This document shows, in pieces, positions 27,441 to 35,321 of a stretch of DNA of 64,000 bases. A model generated the notes under the pieces. That model was given only the letters and a program-made list of their open reading frames with translations, was not told where the DNA came from and made no database searches. The stretch covers positions 17,231-81,230 of the forward strand of contig CAKPMH010000001.1 of assembly GCA_934167935.1 (NCBI GenBank). The letters are read 5' to 3'. This stretch comes from an uncultured Bacilli bacterium. Its GTDB lineage: Bacteria; Bacillota_I; Bacilli_A; RF39; UBA660. The position numbers and the translations under genes were made by a program. How positions within the stretch are numbered: the stretch's first letter is position 1; every line of letters starts with the position of its first letter.

Positions 27441-29615
27441 TTACTTTAATTCTGATGTTAATGTTCTAGTACAAGTTGTTCCACTTAATGTATATCCTGG
27501 ATCGCAACTATATTTTTTATTTGCAGCTATATAAATATCTTTTTGACATTTATTATTAACTAATTTATATCCTGTTGGACAATATTTGTTTGTATTAACT
27601 GTTTTTGTAATTCTTTTTGTACATGTTTTTCCACTTAATGTATATCCTGATTGACATTTATATACTGAAGTAGCTGATACTTGTGTTTTTCCTTCACAAA
27701 CGCCACCATTTAGTGTATATCCTGTTGGACAATTGTTAACTGTTGATGCATTTACTACATCATATTTTACACATTTTCCACTCATACTTACATATGGACA
27801 TGAATTTGTATTTGTTACAACTTGAACATTAATACATACACTCTTTCCGTCAATTAATGTATATTCCTCTGGACAAGTATATCCTGATTGTGATACTTCT
27901 ATTGTTGATGATTTTTCACATTTTTTATTTTCTTTATTAAATGAGTACCCACTACTACATGTATAAGAAACAGAAGCTGTTCTTTTATCAATTCTATAAC
28001 ATGAATTATTTGATTTAGCATATCCTGTTGGACATGTAAATGTTGATGTTGGAGTTTTATAATCTGTTTTTTTACAATTTGAACCACTTAGTGAATATCC
28101 ATTTGAACAACTATATGTTACTTTAGCGACTATTACTTCCTTCTTTATACAAATATTACCCGATTTTATGTATTCGTCATCACATTTCTTTTCAGTTTTG
28201 TTTATATTTGTGTTTGTATTTGTATTTGTGTTTGTGTTTGTATTTGTATTTGTATTTGTGTTTGTGTTTGTATTTGTATTTGTGTTTGTGTTTGTATTTG
28301 TATTTGTGTTTGTATTTGTGTTTGTATTTGTGTTTGTGTTTGTATTTGTGTTTGTATTTGTGTTTGTGTTTGTGTTTGTGTTTGTATTTGTGTTTGTATT
28401 TGTGTTTGTATTTGTGTTTGTATTTGTGTTTGTGTTTGTGTTTGTATTTGTGTTTGTGTTTGTATTTGTGTTTGTATTTGTGTTTGTATTTGTGTTTGTA
28501 TTTGTGTTTGTATTTGTGTTTGTGTTTGTATTTGTGTTTGTATTTGTATTTGTATTTGTGCTTGTATTATCAGCTTGTTGAGATCTATCTTGCTTATTCT
28601 TTTTGCCAAAAGAATAAATTTTTTCCACACAATTTGTTCCAGATAAATCACCAAAATCACATGTATATTCTACGTTATATTTAGCATTTTGAACACACAT
28701 ATTTCCTTCTTGTTGCCATACACCTTGTCCATTGCAAACACTTTTATATTGCTTTACTCCAGCTTTTTCACACTTTCCATTGTTATTTAAATGCCATCCA
28801 TTTGCCGTGTCACATTTTATCTCATATTCAGGAGCAAAACTTGTATTAAAACAAATCCCTGCACCATTATCTGCATGCCATCCACTACTACATGATATCT
28901 TCCCATTAGACTTTAGTGTTGCCTCATAAACACAATTGTATTTATCTTTAGAATTACCATATTTGCAATATCTTGTTGCAGGTTTTGTACATGTATATGT
29001 TTTTGCATATTGTGATGGTTTACTACAATTACTTTTATACGTGTCTGATGTGTATTTACAAGTTGATGAATTAGACTCAGTAACCCCACCATCACAAGAA
29101 TATGATTTACTTAAAGTGCATGTTGTTCCAGAAAGTGTTCCTCCATGGTGACATTTATATTCTTTTTGTAAATATGCTCCACTTGTTTCACATCTATTTT
29201 TTCCTGCATTATATGTTCCACCATTAGTACACTTATTTCCTTTGAAAACTTTATTACCATCTTTTATACAACTATTTCCAACAGGTGTTCCTCCACTCGG
29301 ACATGTTATACCATTTTCAGCATTAGTCATGTCTTTTTTACATAGATTTCCTTCAAGATTTCCACCATTAGGACAAGTATACCATTCTTTTTTAGTGGCT
29401 GGTCCCTTAACTACTGTTTTTACACATTTATTATCAGTAGTTAGTTGCCAATCTCCTCCCTCAGGACAAGTGTAATTTCCACCAGCAGTATTTCCCATTA
29501 TATTTCTTAAATTTATTTTACCTGTTGCAACTAGTACAATTGCTACTGCTAAAATGACAAATGCAACTAAACCAATTATAAATTGATTTCTTTTATTATC
29601 TATAAATTTTTGCAC
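27441..29615 (-). CDS. Large Cys-rich surface protein with Asn-Thr dipeptide tract
   Basis: 724 aa from a GTG start 7 nt after GGAGG. A single transmembrane helix at residues 12-32 anchors a long extracellular part. Two Cys-rich blocks, each with repeated units of about 25-30 residues of the form C-x-GY-x-L-x-G-x-x-C-x-K, flank an almost pure Asn-Thr tract at about residues 350-468. The repeats resemble small disulfide modules. The family is not recognised; an adhesin or matrix-like surface protein is a reasonable guess. The downstream 174-aa gene's order suggests one unit. Confidence 0.72.
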   Translation of the reverse strand: MQKFIDNKRNQFIIGLVAFVILAVAIVLVATGKINLRNIMGNTAGGNYTCPEGGDWQLTTDNKCVKTVVKGPATKKEWYTCPNGGNLEGNLCKKDMTNAENGITCPSGGTPVGNSCIKDGNKVFKGNKCTNGGTYNAGKNRCETSGAYLQKEYKCHHGGTLSGTTCTLSKSYSCDGGVTESNSSTCKYTSDTYKSNCSKPSQYAKTYTCTKPATRYCKYGNSKDKYNCVYEATLKSNGKISCSSGWHADNGAGICFNTSFAPEYEIKCDTANGWHLNNNGKCEKAGVKQYKSVCNGQGVWQQEGNMCVQNAKYNVEYTCDFGDLSGTNCVEKIYSFGKKNKQDRSQQADNTSTNTNTNTNTNTNTNTNTNTNTNTNTNTNTNTNTNTNTNTNTNTNTNTNTNTNTNTNTNTNTNTNTNTNTNTNTNTNTNTNTNTNTNTNTNTNTNTNTNTNTNTNTNTNTNTNTNTNTNINKTEKKCDDEYIKSGNICIKKEVIVAKVTYSCSNGYSLSGSNCKKTDYKTPTSTFTCPTGYAKSNNSCYRIDKRTASVSYTCSSGYSFNKENKKCEKSSTIEVSQSGYTCPEEYTLIDGKSVCINVQVVTNTNSCPYVSMSGKCVKYDVVNASTVNNCPTGYTLNGGVCEGKTQVSATSVYKCQSGYTLSGKTCTKRITKTVNTNKYCPTGYKLVNNKCQKDIYIAANKKYSCDPGYTLSGTTCTRTLTSELK
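28203..28562 (-). repeat. Hexanucleotide (Asn-Thr codon) tract
   Basis: About 58 tandem hexamers encoding Asn-Thr. The Thr codon is ACA throughout, while the Asn codon alternates irregularly between AAT and AAC, so the plus strand reads TTTGTA or TTTGTG. In-frame slippage would change the linker length between the two Cys-rich blocks. Confidence 0.95.
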
Positions 29616-29630
29616 CCTTAATCCTCCAAA

Positions 29631-30155
29631 CTATTTTTCTAATTCTATAATAATATTTTTTACACTCGATTTATTATTTTTTGTTGTCTCAACTTGGAAA
29701 TATGATTTACCAATTCTAAGTAATACGACATAGTTCATTGTATCTTCAGCTTCATATTTTGCATATTTTTCTTTATCTACATTTGTTATTTCAACTAGAT
29801 CAGAGTATTTACCTTTAACTAAATTTAAATTAGTATTAAAATTATTTTTAGCTAAATTTTCATCTTTAAATTCTCCATATACAATTTGATAATTTTTATT
29901 AACATTTAAAAATATATAACTTGCACTTTGATTTGAATCATTTATTTTTTCTGATGAATTATAATTGGACATTCCAGCTTGTGTCATTATATTCATAACC
30001 TCTTGTGATGTGATACTTTCTTTATATTTTGTTTCTGTTGTTTTACTATCTTTACCTAATATAAGTTTATCTAGTAAAAAATAAGCTCCAATAAATATTG
30101 CTACTATTATCAATATAATAACACCATACATAATTTTTTCATTTTTTCTATCCAC
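29631..30155 (-). CDS. Membrane-anchored extracellular protein, unknown family
   Basis: 174 aa from a GTG start, 7 nt after AGGAG. One transmembrane helix at about residues 8-30, then a soluble domain of mixed alpha/beta character (residues 45-172) with no cysteine. It lies 15 bp upstream of the Cys-rich surface protein and is likely cotranscribed, so it may serve the same structure. I do not recognise it. Confidence 0.65.
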   Translation of the reverse strand: MDRKNEKIMYGVIILIIVAIFIGAYFLLDKLILGKDSKTTETKYKESITSQEVMNIMTQAGMSNYNSSEKINDSNQSASYIFLNVNKNYQIVYGEFKDENLAKNNFNTNLNLVKGKYSDLVEITNVDKEKYAKYEAEDTMNYVVLLRIGKSYFQVETTKNNKSSVKNIIIELEK

Positions 30156-30236
30156 TTTAACACTCCTACCATTCTATTTACTATACATAAAGTATAACTC
30201 TTAATGTTGTAATTTGTCAATTAGATTATCTAATCT

Positions 30237-30276
30237 TTACAAAAAAAAAGACAAATAAAATTAATATTTATCTTTT
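30237..30276 (-). terminator. Terminator after the CotD-like gene
   Basis: A 12-bp stem (AAAAGATAAATA/TATTTGTCTTTT, one G-U pair) followed by nine T residues on the minus strand. Confidence 0.82.
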
Positions 30277-30285
30277 ATTTTTTTA

Positions 30286-30552
30286 TTAAAATCCAGAACA
30301 TTTTCCACAATCTAAATTGCATACTTGTTCTTCTTCTGAACATGTATATTGTGGTGTATATGTATGTTTATAAATATGTTTATTTACTGTGTGAGTATGA
30401 ATTGGACATACATGTGGTACTTCATGATAGTATTCTTTTTCTATGCATTTATTTATTGTTGGTTCTATTATAGGTTGTTCCATACAACAAGAATTCATTT
30501 GTGGCATTTGAAACCCCATTTGTCTATCTTGACAACATTTTCTACCAAACAT
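30286..30552 (-). CDS. CotD-like spore coat protein (Cys/His-rich)
   Basis: 88 aa, with no membrane segment, rich in Cys, His and Tyr. The central stretch VPHVCPIHTHTVNKHIYKHTY matches the style of the CotD family, where repeated His and Tyr follow a conserved Pro-His. CC pairs lie near the N-terminus and a CGKC near the end. In Bacillus, CotD is an inner coat component made in the mother cell late in sporulation. An upstream CATACTATA fits the late mother-cell sigma -10 class. Monocistronic with a strong terminator. Assignment rests on composition and layout rather than on long identity. Confidence 0.65.
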   Translation of the reverse strand: MFGRKCCQDRQMGFQMPQMNSCCMEQPIIEPTINKCIEKEYYHEVPHVCPIHTHTVNKHIYKHTYTPQYTCSEEEQVCNLDCGKCSGF

Positions 30553-30575
30553 AATACTTTCCCCCTTATCTAATT

Positions 30576-30584
30576 TATAGTATG
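30576..30584 (-). promoter_or_regulatory. Sigma-E/K-like -10 element upstream of the CotD-like gene
   Basis: CATACTATA on the minus strand matches CATA-N3-TA. A CAC sits 17 nt upstream where sigma-K needs an AC core. Weak evidence by itself because of AT richness. Confidence 0.4.
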
Positions 30585-30589
30585 ATAAA

Positions 30590-30617
30590 TAAAAAAAAAG
30601 GAGTGTGTAATCTCCCT
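30590..30617 (-). terminator. Terminator after ffh
   Basis: Stem AGGGAG/CTCCTT (one G-U) with an 8-nt loop and nine T residues on the minus strand. Confidence 0.6.
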
Positions 30618-30624
30618 AGATTAA

Positions 30625-31932
30625 TTAAAATGGCATTTTCATTTTTCCATTTTTCATCATTTTCATCATTTTTTTCATTTCTTCAAATTGTTTTAAAAGT
30701 CTATTAATTTCCTCAACTGTTCTGCCACTACCTTTTGCAATTCTTTGTTTTCTACTTGCTTTTATAACCTCTGGATGTTTTCTTTCATATGGAGTCATTG
30801 ATAAAATTATTGCTTCTATATGCGATATATCTTTTGGATCTATTTTTACATTATTTAATCCCATTTTTTTTGCTCCTGGAATTAATTTTATTAAATTTTC
30901 AAGTGGTCCTAATTTTTTTATTTGTTTAAATGTCTTTAAAAAATCTTCTAAATCAAATTTACCATTTTGCATTTTTTTAGCGGTGTCTAAAGCTTCATCT
31001 TCATCTATAACAGATTCTGCTTTTTCAACAATACTCATTAAATCGCCCATACCAAGAATACGACTGGCCATTCTTTCTGGGTAAAACTCTTCAAGTCCAT
31101 CCATTTTTTCACTAACACCAACAAATTTAATTGGTACATTTGTTAAATGTCTAATTGATAATGCCGCTCCACCTCTAGTATCGCCATCAAGTTTTGTTAA
31201 AACTGCCCCAGTTAATTTTAATTTATTATTAAATCCTTCTATTACATTAATTGCATCTTGACCTGTCATACTATCTACAACAAGAAGTATTTCATCTGGT
31301 TTAATAGAATTACTTATATTTTCAAGTTCATCCATTAATGTATCATCTATATGAAGTCGCCCTGCTGTATCTATTAATACATAATCATAATTGTTTTCTT
31401 TTGCATATTTTACTGCATTATTAGATATATCCACAGGATTATTTTTACCTTCATCATATACTTCTATGTTTAATTCACGTCCTAGTTGTTTTAATTGTTC
31501 AATAGCAGCTGGTCTATATATGTCACATGCTACTAAAAGTGTTTTTTTCTTATATTTTTTTCTTAAATAATTAGCTATTTTAGCAATAGTTGTTGTCTTT
31601 CCACTACCTTGAAGTCCTACTAACATTAATGTTGCTGGATTTCCATTTAAATTTAATTCTTGGTGTTCTTCTCCTAACAAATCAACTAATTCATCTTTTA
31701 CTATTTTTACAAACATTTCACCTGGCTTAAGACTTTTTTTTACTTCTTCACCAAGTGCTTTTTCTTTTACATTATTAATAAATTCTTTTACAACTTTATA
31801 ATTAACATCAGCTTCTAAAAGGGCAAGTCTAATTTCTCGTGTCATATCCCCTATATTATCTTCTGTTATTTTTCCATATCCTTTTATTTTATCTAATGCA
31901 TTCTGTAGTCTATCTCCTAAATTTTCAAACAT
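30625..31932 (-). CDS. ffh: Signal recognition particle protein Ffh
   Basis: 435 aa. N domain (1-85), G domain with G1 GLQGSGKTT near 106, DTAGRLHID, TKLDGDTRGGAAL and the C-terminal Met-rich M domain (residues 300-435) ending in KMMKMMKNGKMKMPF. It binds signal sequences and 4.5S RNA for membrane targeting. The usual ylxM partner is not next to it. Start preceded by a GGTGAT site. Confidence 0.97.
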   Translation of the reverse strand: MFENLGDRLQNALDKIKGYGKITEDNIGDMTREIRLALLEADVNYKVVKEFINNVKEKALGEEVKKSLKPGEMFVKIVKDELVDLLGEEHQELNLNGNPATLMLVGLQGSGKTTTIAKIANYLRKKYKKKTLLVACDIYRPAAIEQLKQLGRELNIEVYDEGKNNPVDISNNAVKYAKENNYDYVLIDTAGRLHIDDTLMDELENISNSIKPDEILLVVDSMTGQDAINVIEGFNNKLKLTGAVLTKLDGDTRGGAALSIRHLTNVPIKFVGVSEKMDGLEEFYPERMASRILGMGDLMSIVEKAESVIDEDEALDTAKKMQNGKFDLEDFLKTFKQIKKLGPLENLIKLIPGAKKMGLNNVKIDPKDISHIEAIILSMTPYERKHPEVIKASRKQRIAKGSGRTVEEINRLLKQFEEMKKMMKMMKNGKMKMPF

Positions 31933-31963
31933 TTTATCACCATTATTATTGTATCAAAAAAGT

Positions 31964-31992
31964 AAAAAAAAGACCATATTATCTTGATCTTT
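31964..31992 (-). terminator. Terminator after the 103-aa membrane protein gene
   Basis: Stem AAAGATC/GGTCTTT with a T-run on the minus strand, overlapping the stop codon. Confidence 0.7.
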
Positions 31993-32290
31993 TATATTCT
32001 TTTATATCATTTATAGTAATCTTTTCATTTATTTTTTTTGCTTTGTATAAACTAATTATAATTCCACTTCCAAATAGTATTGATGATATATATATATTAG
32101 TATTTATCATTGTACCTAATCCTATACTTGATATAAGTGTTCCTAATATAAAATTATTTTCTATTTCAGCTTTTTTTTCTATTAATATTTTTGTATATAT
32201 CTTTAAATATTTTATTTTTTCTTCATTTGATATATTTATCTTATCTAACTCATTTAATAAATCATCTACTCGTCTTTCATATATATCCAT
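31979..32290 (-). CDS. Small two-span membrane protein
   Basis: 103 aa. A charged N-terminal helical region (residues 1-45) is followed by two hydrophobic segments at about 46-62 and 65-82 and a basic C-terminal tail. Not recognised. Upstream ribosome site AGGAGAA. It stands between ffh and a plus-strand ORF; the N-terminal helices may form a coiled coil. Confidence 0.6.
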   Translation of the reverse strand: MDIYERRVDDLLNELDKINISNEEKIKYLKIYTKILIEKKAEIENNFILGTLISSIGLGTMINTNIYISSILFGSGIIISLYKAKKINEKITINDIKEYKRSR

Positions 32291-32358
32291 ATTTTCTCCT
32301 TATAGTCATTTTCATTTACTATTTTTTTTAATGATCATATTATAAATTAGGTGATATT

Positions 32359-32547
32359 ATGCCAAATGGATTTAATAATTGGTTTTGTGGTAAAAATAAA
32401 TGGTTTACTTTTTTAATTATATTCGGTATTTTATTTTTTTATCAAATTATTTTAACCTTTATATTTGTAACACGTTTTAATTTATTTATACTATATTTAT
32501 TTGTTATTTGTATTTTCTTTTTTTTCTTTAGAATATTCTTCTATTAA
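32359..32547 (+). CDS. Small hydrophobic protein (62 aa)
   Basis: 62 aa: a short polar start (MPNGFNNWFCGKNKW) and two very hydrophobic segments. The start has the same AGGTGATATT site as other plus-strand genes here, and TATTAT lies 6 nt upstream with a TTTACT at 17-nt spacing. That makes it more than a chance frame. The last 51 bp overlap the convergent YsxE-like gene. No family recognised. Confidence 0.45.
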   Translation: MPNGFNNWFCGKNKWFTFLIIFGILFFYQIILTFIFVTRFNLFILYLFVICIFFFFFRIFFY

Positions 32548-33393
32548 TTTTTCAGTTTTGTATATTATATCTATTTTTTTACTAACTAAACATGTATTTT
32601 CATATTCATTATCTGTAAATTCTATTTTATCTGGTAAAGCAATTAAAATAAACAATAGCATTTTTTCTTCTTTTAATAAGGGGTATATTTTTTCATATTC
32701 TTTTAATATTGATTCAAAATCAAAAGTTAATGCATATTTTTTATATAATTTATATAAATCAAATATAGGAATATCTATTTTAGATTTATCCCAACTTATT
32801 AAATATGAATTATTTCCTCTTATGTAATGGTCTAATTCTAAATTATTATGTAAAACAACAAAACGTTGTTTTTTTTTAGTTTCTAATTTTTCTAACCATT
32901 TTTCTAATTCTATTTTTGCATAGTTTAGTGATGAATTTATTTTAGATATATTTCGCGCTATTAAGTATTCACTTGGACTCATATATACTTTACTTTCTAT
33001 AATTGTTATTAAATCCATATAATAGCTTCCTAAATATTCTATGTTACCTGTTATATCTTCATATATTTTCTTATAATCTGCCTCATCTACTTCTTTATAG
33101 AATGATGTTTTACTATGTAATAAACTTACTAAATTTATCATATCTATCATTTTTTGCTCTAAAGGCATTTTTACTTCTTCTATATATTCTGTTATTCTAT
33201 AATTTTCATTTTCATTAATTATTTTAGGATAATATCTAAAACTTCTTGAATTTAAATAATCATATATATTATTTGTATTTTGCTTTTTTTTTATTATCAT
33301 CTTATTATCCTTTGTTTTAATTAATATTACATTTTTTATTTTTTTATATCCATTTGGTTTATATTCTCTTATTAATTCATTAATTTCCTTCAT
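32497..33393 (-). CDS. YsxE/CotS-like spore coat protein (kinase-like fold)
   Basis: 298 aa. The sequence has the layout of a CotS/YsxE aminoglycoside-phosphotransferase-like protein: an N-terminal lobe with a Lys-rich sheet (VILIKTKDNKMIIKKK), then VVLHNNLELDHYI in place of the HGD loop and LISWDKSKIDIPIFDLYKLY for the metal-binding region. The catalytic Asp of the loop appears changed to Asn, so it may lack kinase activity. Its start overlaps the SpoVID-like stop by 14 bp. In Bacillus, ysxE follows spoVID. Good agreement of order and fold; sequence is diverged. Confidence 0.72.
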   Translation of the reverse strand: MKEINELIREYKPNGYKKIKNVILIKTKDNKMIIKKKQNTNNIYDYLNSRSFRYYPKIINENENYRITEYIEEVKMPLEQKMIDMINLVSLLHSKTSFYKEVDEADYKKIYEDITGNIEYLGSYYMDLITIIESKVYMSPSEYLIARNISKINSSLNYAKIELEKWLEKLETKKKQRFVVLHNNLELDHYIRGNNSYLISWDKSKIDIPIFDLYKLYKKYALTFDFESILKEYEKIYPLLKEEKMLLFILIALPDKIEFTDNEYENTCLVSKKIDIIYKTEKLIEEYSKEKKENTNNK

Positions 33394-34006
33394 ATGAAAC
33401 TGGTACTATAATTTTATCACCTAGTTTTAATTCTTTAGTATCATTATATAATTCTAATACATCTTTATTTATATTATATTTTTCCATTATACTTTCTAAT
33501 GTATCTCCTTCTCTTACAATATATATTTTATATGTATTATAAGTTTCATCTATATTAATATTATCAAATAAGTTTGGAATGTTATCTTCTTCTTCAACAC
33601 ATCTTTCTACATTCATATTTAAATCCTCCTTTATTTCCTCTTTTTCTTCTTGATATAATGGTTTTTCTATTTCTTCTATTAATATTTCTTCAATTTTATC
33701 TACCGATACTTCTATATTTACTCTTAAAATACTATTATTTATTATTTCATAATAGAAATCTTCTATATCTATTATTGCATCATCTAATTTATATTTTGAA
33801 TCAAATACTGCTTCAAATGGTAATTCATATAAAAAAGGTTCAGTGTCTCTACTTTCATTTGTTATTTTATATTCTCCACTTACATTAAAATCTCCTTCTA
33901 ATATATTATTTTCTATTTTTAGGGTGTGTTCTAATGATATACTTGTTATTTCTTCTAAATTAGTTTTAAACATTATATCTTTTTTAAAAGGAATTACTTT
34001 CTTCAT
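33380..34006 (-). CDS. SpoVID-like spore coat morphogenetic protein with LysM domain
   Basis: 208 aa, shorter than SpoVID. The N-terminal domain (about 10-100) reads LEEITSISLEHTLKIEN followed by FNVSGEYKIT, in the pattern of the SpoVID N-terminal domain. After an acidic linker, a C-terminal LysM spans about 160-205 (VREGDTLESIMEKYNINKDVL and LKLGDKIIVP). SpoVID anchors and encases the spore coat. A CATATATT -10-like element lies 20 nt upstream of the start. Followed by the YsxE-like gene, as in Bacillus. The short linker suggests a reduced form. Confidence 0.72.
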   Translation of the reverse strand: MKKVIPFKKDIMFKTNLEEITSISLEHTLKIENNILEGDFNVSGEYKITNESRDTEPFLYELPFEAVFDSKYKLDDAIIDIEDFYYEIINNSILRVNIEVSVDKIEEILIEEIEKPLYQEEKEEIKEDLNMNVERCVEEEDNIPNLFDNINIDETYNTYKIYIVREGDTLESIMEKYNINKDVLELYNDTKELKLGDKIIVPVSYEGN

Positions 34007-34026
34007 ATTTCTCCTCCAATCACTTA

Positions 34027-34034
34027 AATATATG
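34027..34034 (-). promoter_or_regulatory. Sigma-E-like -10 element upstream of the SpoVID-like gene
   Basis: CATATATT on the minus strand agrees with the CATA-N3-T core of sigma-E promoters. It lies right after a terminator, so the gene needs its own promoter. No convincing -35. Confidence 0.35.
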
Positions 34035-34063
34035 AAAAAGAAGATAAATTATTACTTATCTTC
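34035..34063 (-). terminator. Terminator after the 420-aa gene
   Basis: Stem GAAGATAA/TTATCTTC with an 8-nt loop and a T-run on the minus strand. Confidence 0.8.
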
Positions 34064-35318
34064 CATTATATATTTTATTTACTTTATTTTTTACTTTTTT
34101 TGTATTTCTATCATTAGCGTCTAATAAATCAATTGTTCTTTTATATACTGTTTCATCATCAAACATTGATGGATTTAAATTTATAAATTTATTTATACTT
34201 AAATATAATTTTTCATGATTTATTATTTCTAGGTTTTCTTTATATTTTTCATCATCAAACATATATAGACTAAATACAGCTAAATCTTTTTTTATTAATT
34301 CATCTATTTTTAATGGATTAAATATAAATTCACTTACACTTAAATTTTTTAATCTTGTTACATATTCTGATTGTAATAACAGATTAAAGTCTGTCATTTG
34401 ATTTAATTTTCCTATATATTCGTTTATTTTTTTTATTAATTCTTTTTTATTTTCATCTGATAAATATGGTAGTTTTCTCTCTTTATATTCTTGTAATATT
34501 TTATATGCTGCTTGTTTATTTTTTTCATCTTTTATTAATTTTTCATCTATTAAATTAAATAGTATTTCTATTTTATTAGTTGTTATTAAATCTATATTTT
34601 CATCTAAAAATTGATTATTATTTAACATATTTTGTACTATTATATAATCATATAATGATTTATATAATAGTATATCAAAATTAGTATCCGTAAATTTATT
34701 TATATTTTTTATTTTATACATTAATCTTTCAGCATCTTTCGAAGATTTATTTTTTTCTAATATTTCTAGCGCTCTTTTATTTATTTTTTTATTTTTAAAC
34801 ATTTCCGGAAATTCAATTAAAAACTTTTTTATTGAACATATATAGTAGTCTGTTTCATAGATTTCATATTTATCATTTATTAAAGTATATATAGTTACAT
34901 TATCAAATTCTATTGTATATTTTACATTCTCTTTATCAATACTTTCTATATAATCAAAACCTTTTAAGTAACTTGAGTCCATTACTTTATAAAAACATTC
35001 TATCAAATATACTTTTTCATCTGTTTTTGTATCTTTAACATTTTCATATTCATTTATTATTTCATCTATTATTTCATTATTTGGGTTTTCTCTTTTTAAT
35101 AGTTCTACTATTATTTTTAAATTATCTAGTTCTTCTTTTATATAGTGTCCATATTTTATATTTTTTAATTTTTCTAAGATTACCATTAAATTAATATCAC
35201 TTGTTAATTCTTCAATTTTTATTTCATTTAAAGATTCTTTAAAATCTTTTGAAATAAGTAATGCATCTAATGATATTTTGTTAAAATAAAATGCTAGTTT
35301 ATTTTTATTAATATTCAT
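34056..35318 (-). CDS. Helical protein of unknown function (420 aa)
   Basis: 420 aa, Lys/Glu/Asn-rich, largely alpha-helical by composition, without membrane segments, signal peptide or recognisable catalytic motif. It starts 3 bp after lon stops, so it is cotranscribed with lon, and it ends in a terminator before the SpoVID-like gene. The position between lon and the spore genes does not establish a role. Not recognised. Confidence 0.6.
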   Translation of the reverse strand: MNINKNKLAFYFNKISLDALLISKDFKESLNEIKIEELTSDINLMVILEKLKNIKYGHYIKEELDNLKIIVELLKRENPNNEIIDEIINEYENVKDTKTDEKVYLIECFYKVMDSSYLKGFDYIESIDKENVKYTIEFDNVTIYTLINDKYEIYETDYYICSIKKFLIEFPEMFKNKKINKRALEILEKNKSSKDAERLMYKIKNINKFTDTNFDILLYKSLYDYIIVQNMLNNNQFLDENIDLITTNKIEILFNLIDEKLIKDEKNKQAAYKILQEYKERKLPYLSDENKKELIKKINEYIGKLNQMTDFNLLLQSEYVTRLKNLSVSEFIFNPLKIDELIKKDLAVFSLYMFDDEKYKENLEIINHEKLYLSINKFINLNPSMFDDETVYKRTIDLLDANDRNTKKVKNKVNKIYNGR

Positions 35319-35321
35319 ATA

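Noticed and set aside
28203..28562. CRISPR-like array
   Set aside because: Units are 6 bp with no spacers; it is a coding microsatellite.
28168..28684. Long plus- and minus-strand reading frames over the hexamer tract (Val-Phe and Ile-Gln/Leu-Cys repeats)
   Set aside because: They are produced by the same hexamer repeat in other frames. The minus-strand Asn-Thr frame belongs to a long gene with a ribosome site and Cys modules on both sides.
31839..32345. Plus-strand 168-aa reading frame over ffh and the 103-aa gene
   Set aside because: It is antisense to two supported genes, has no ribosome site and is simply a hydrophobic mirror frame.
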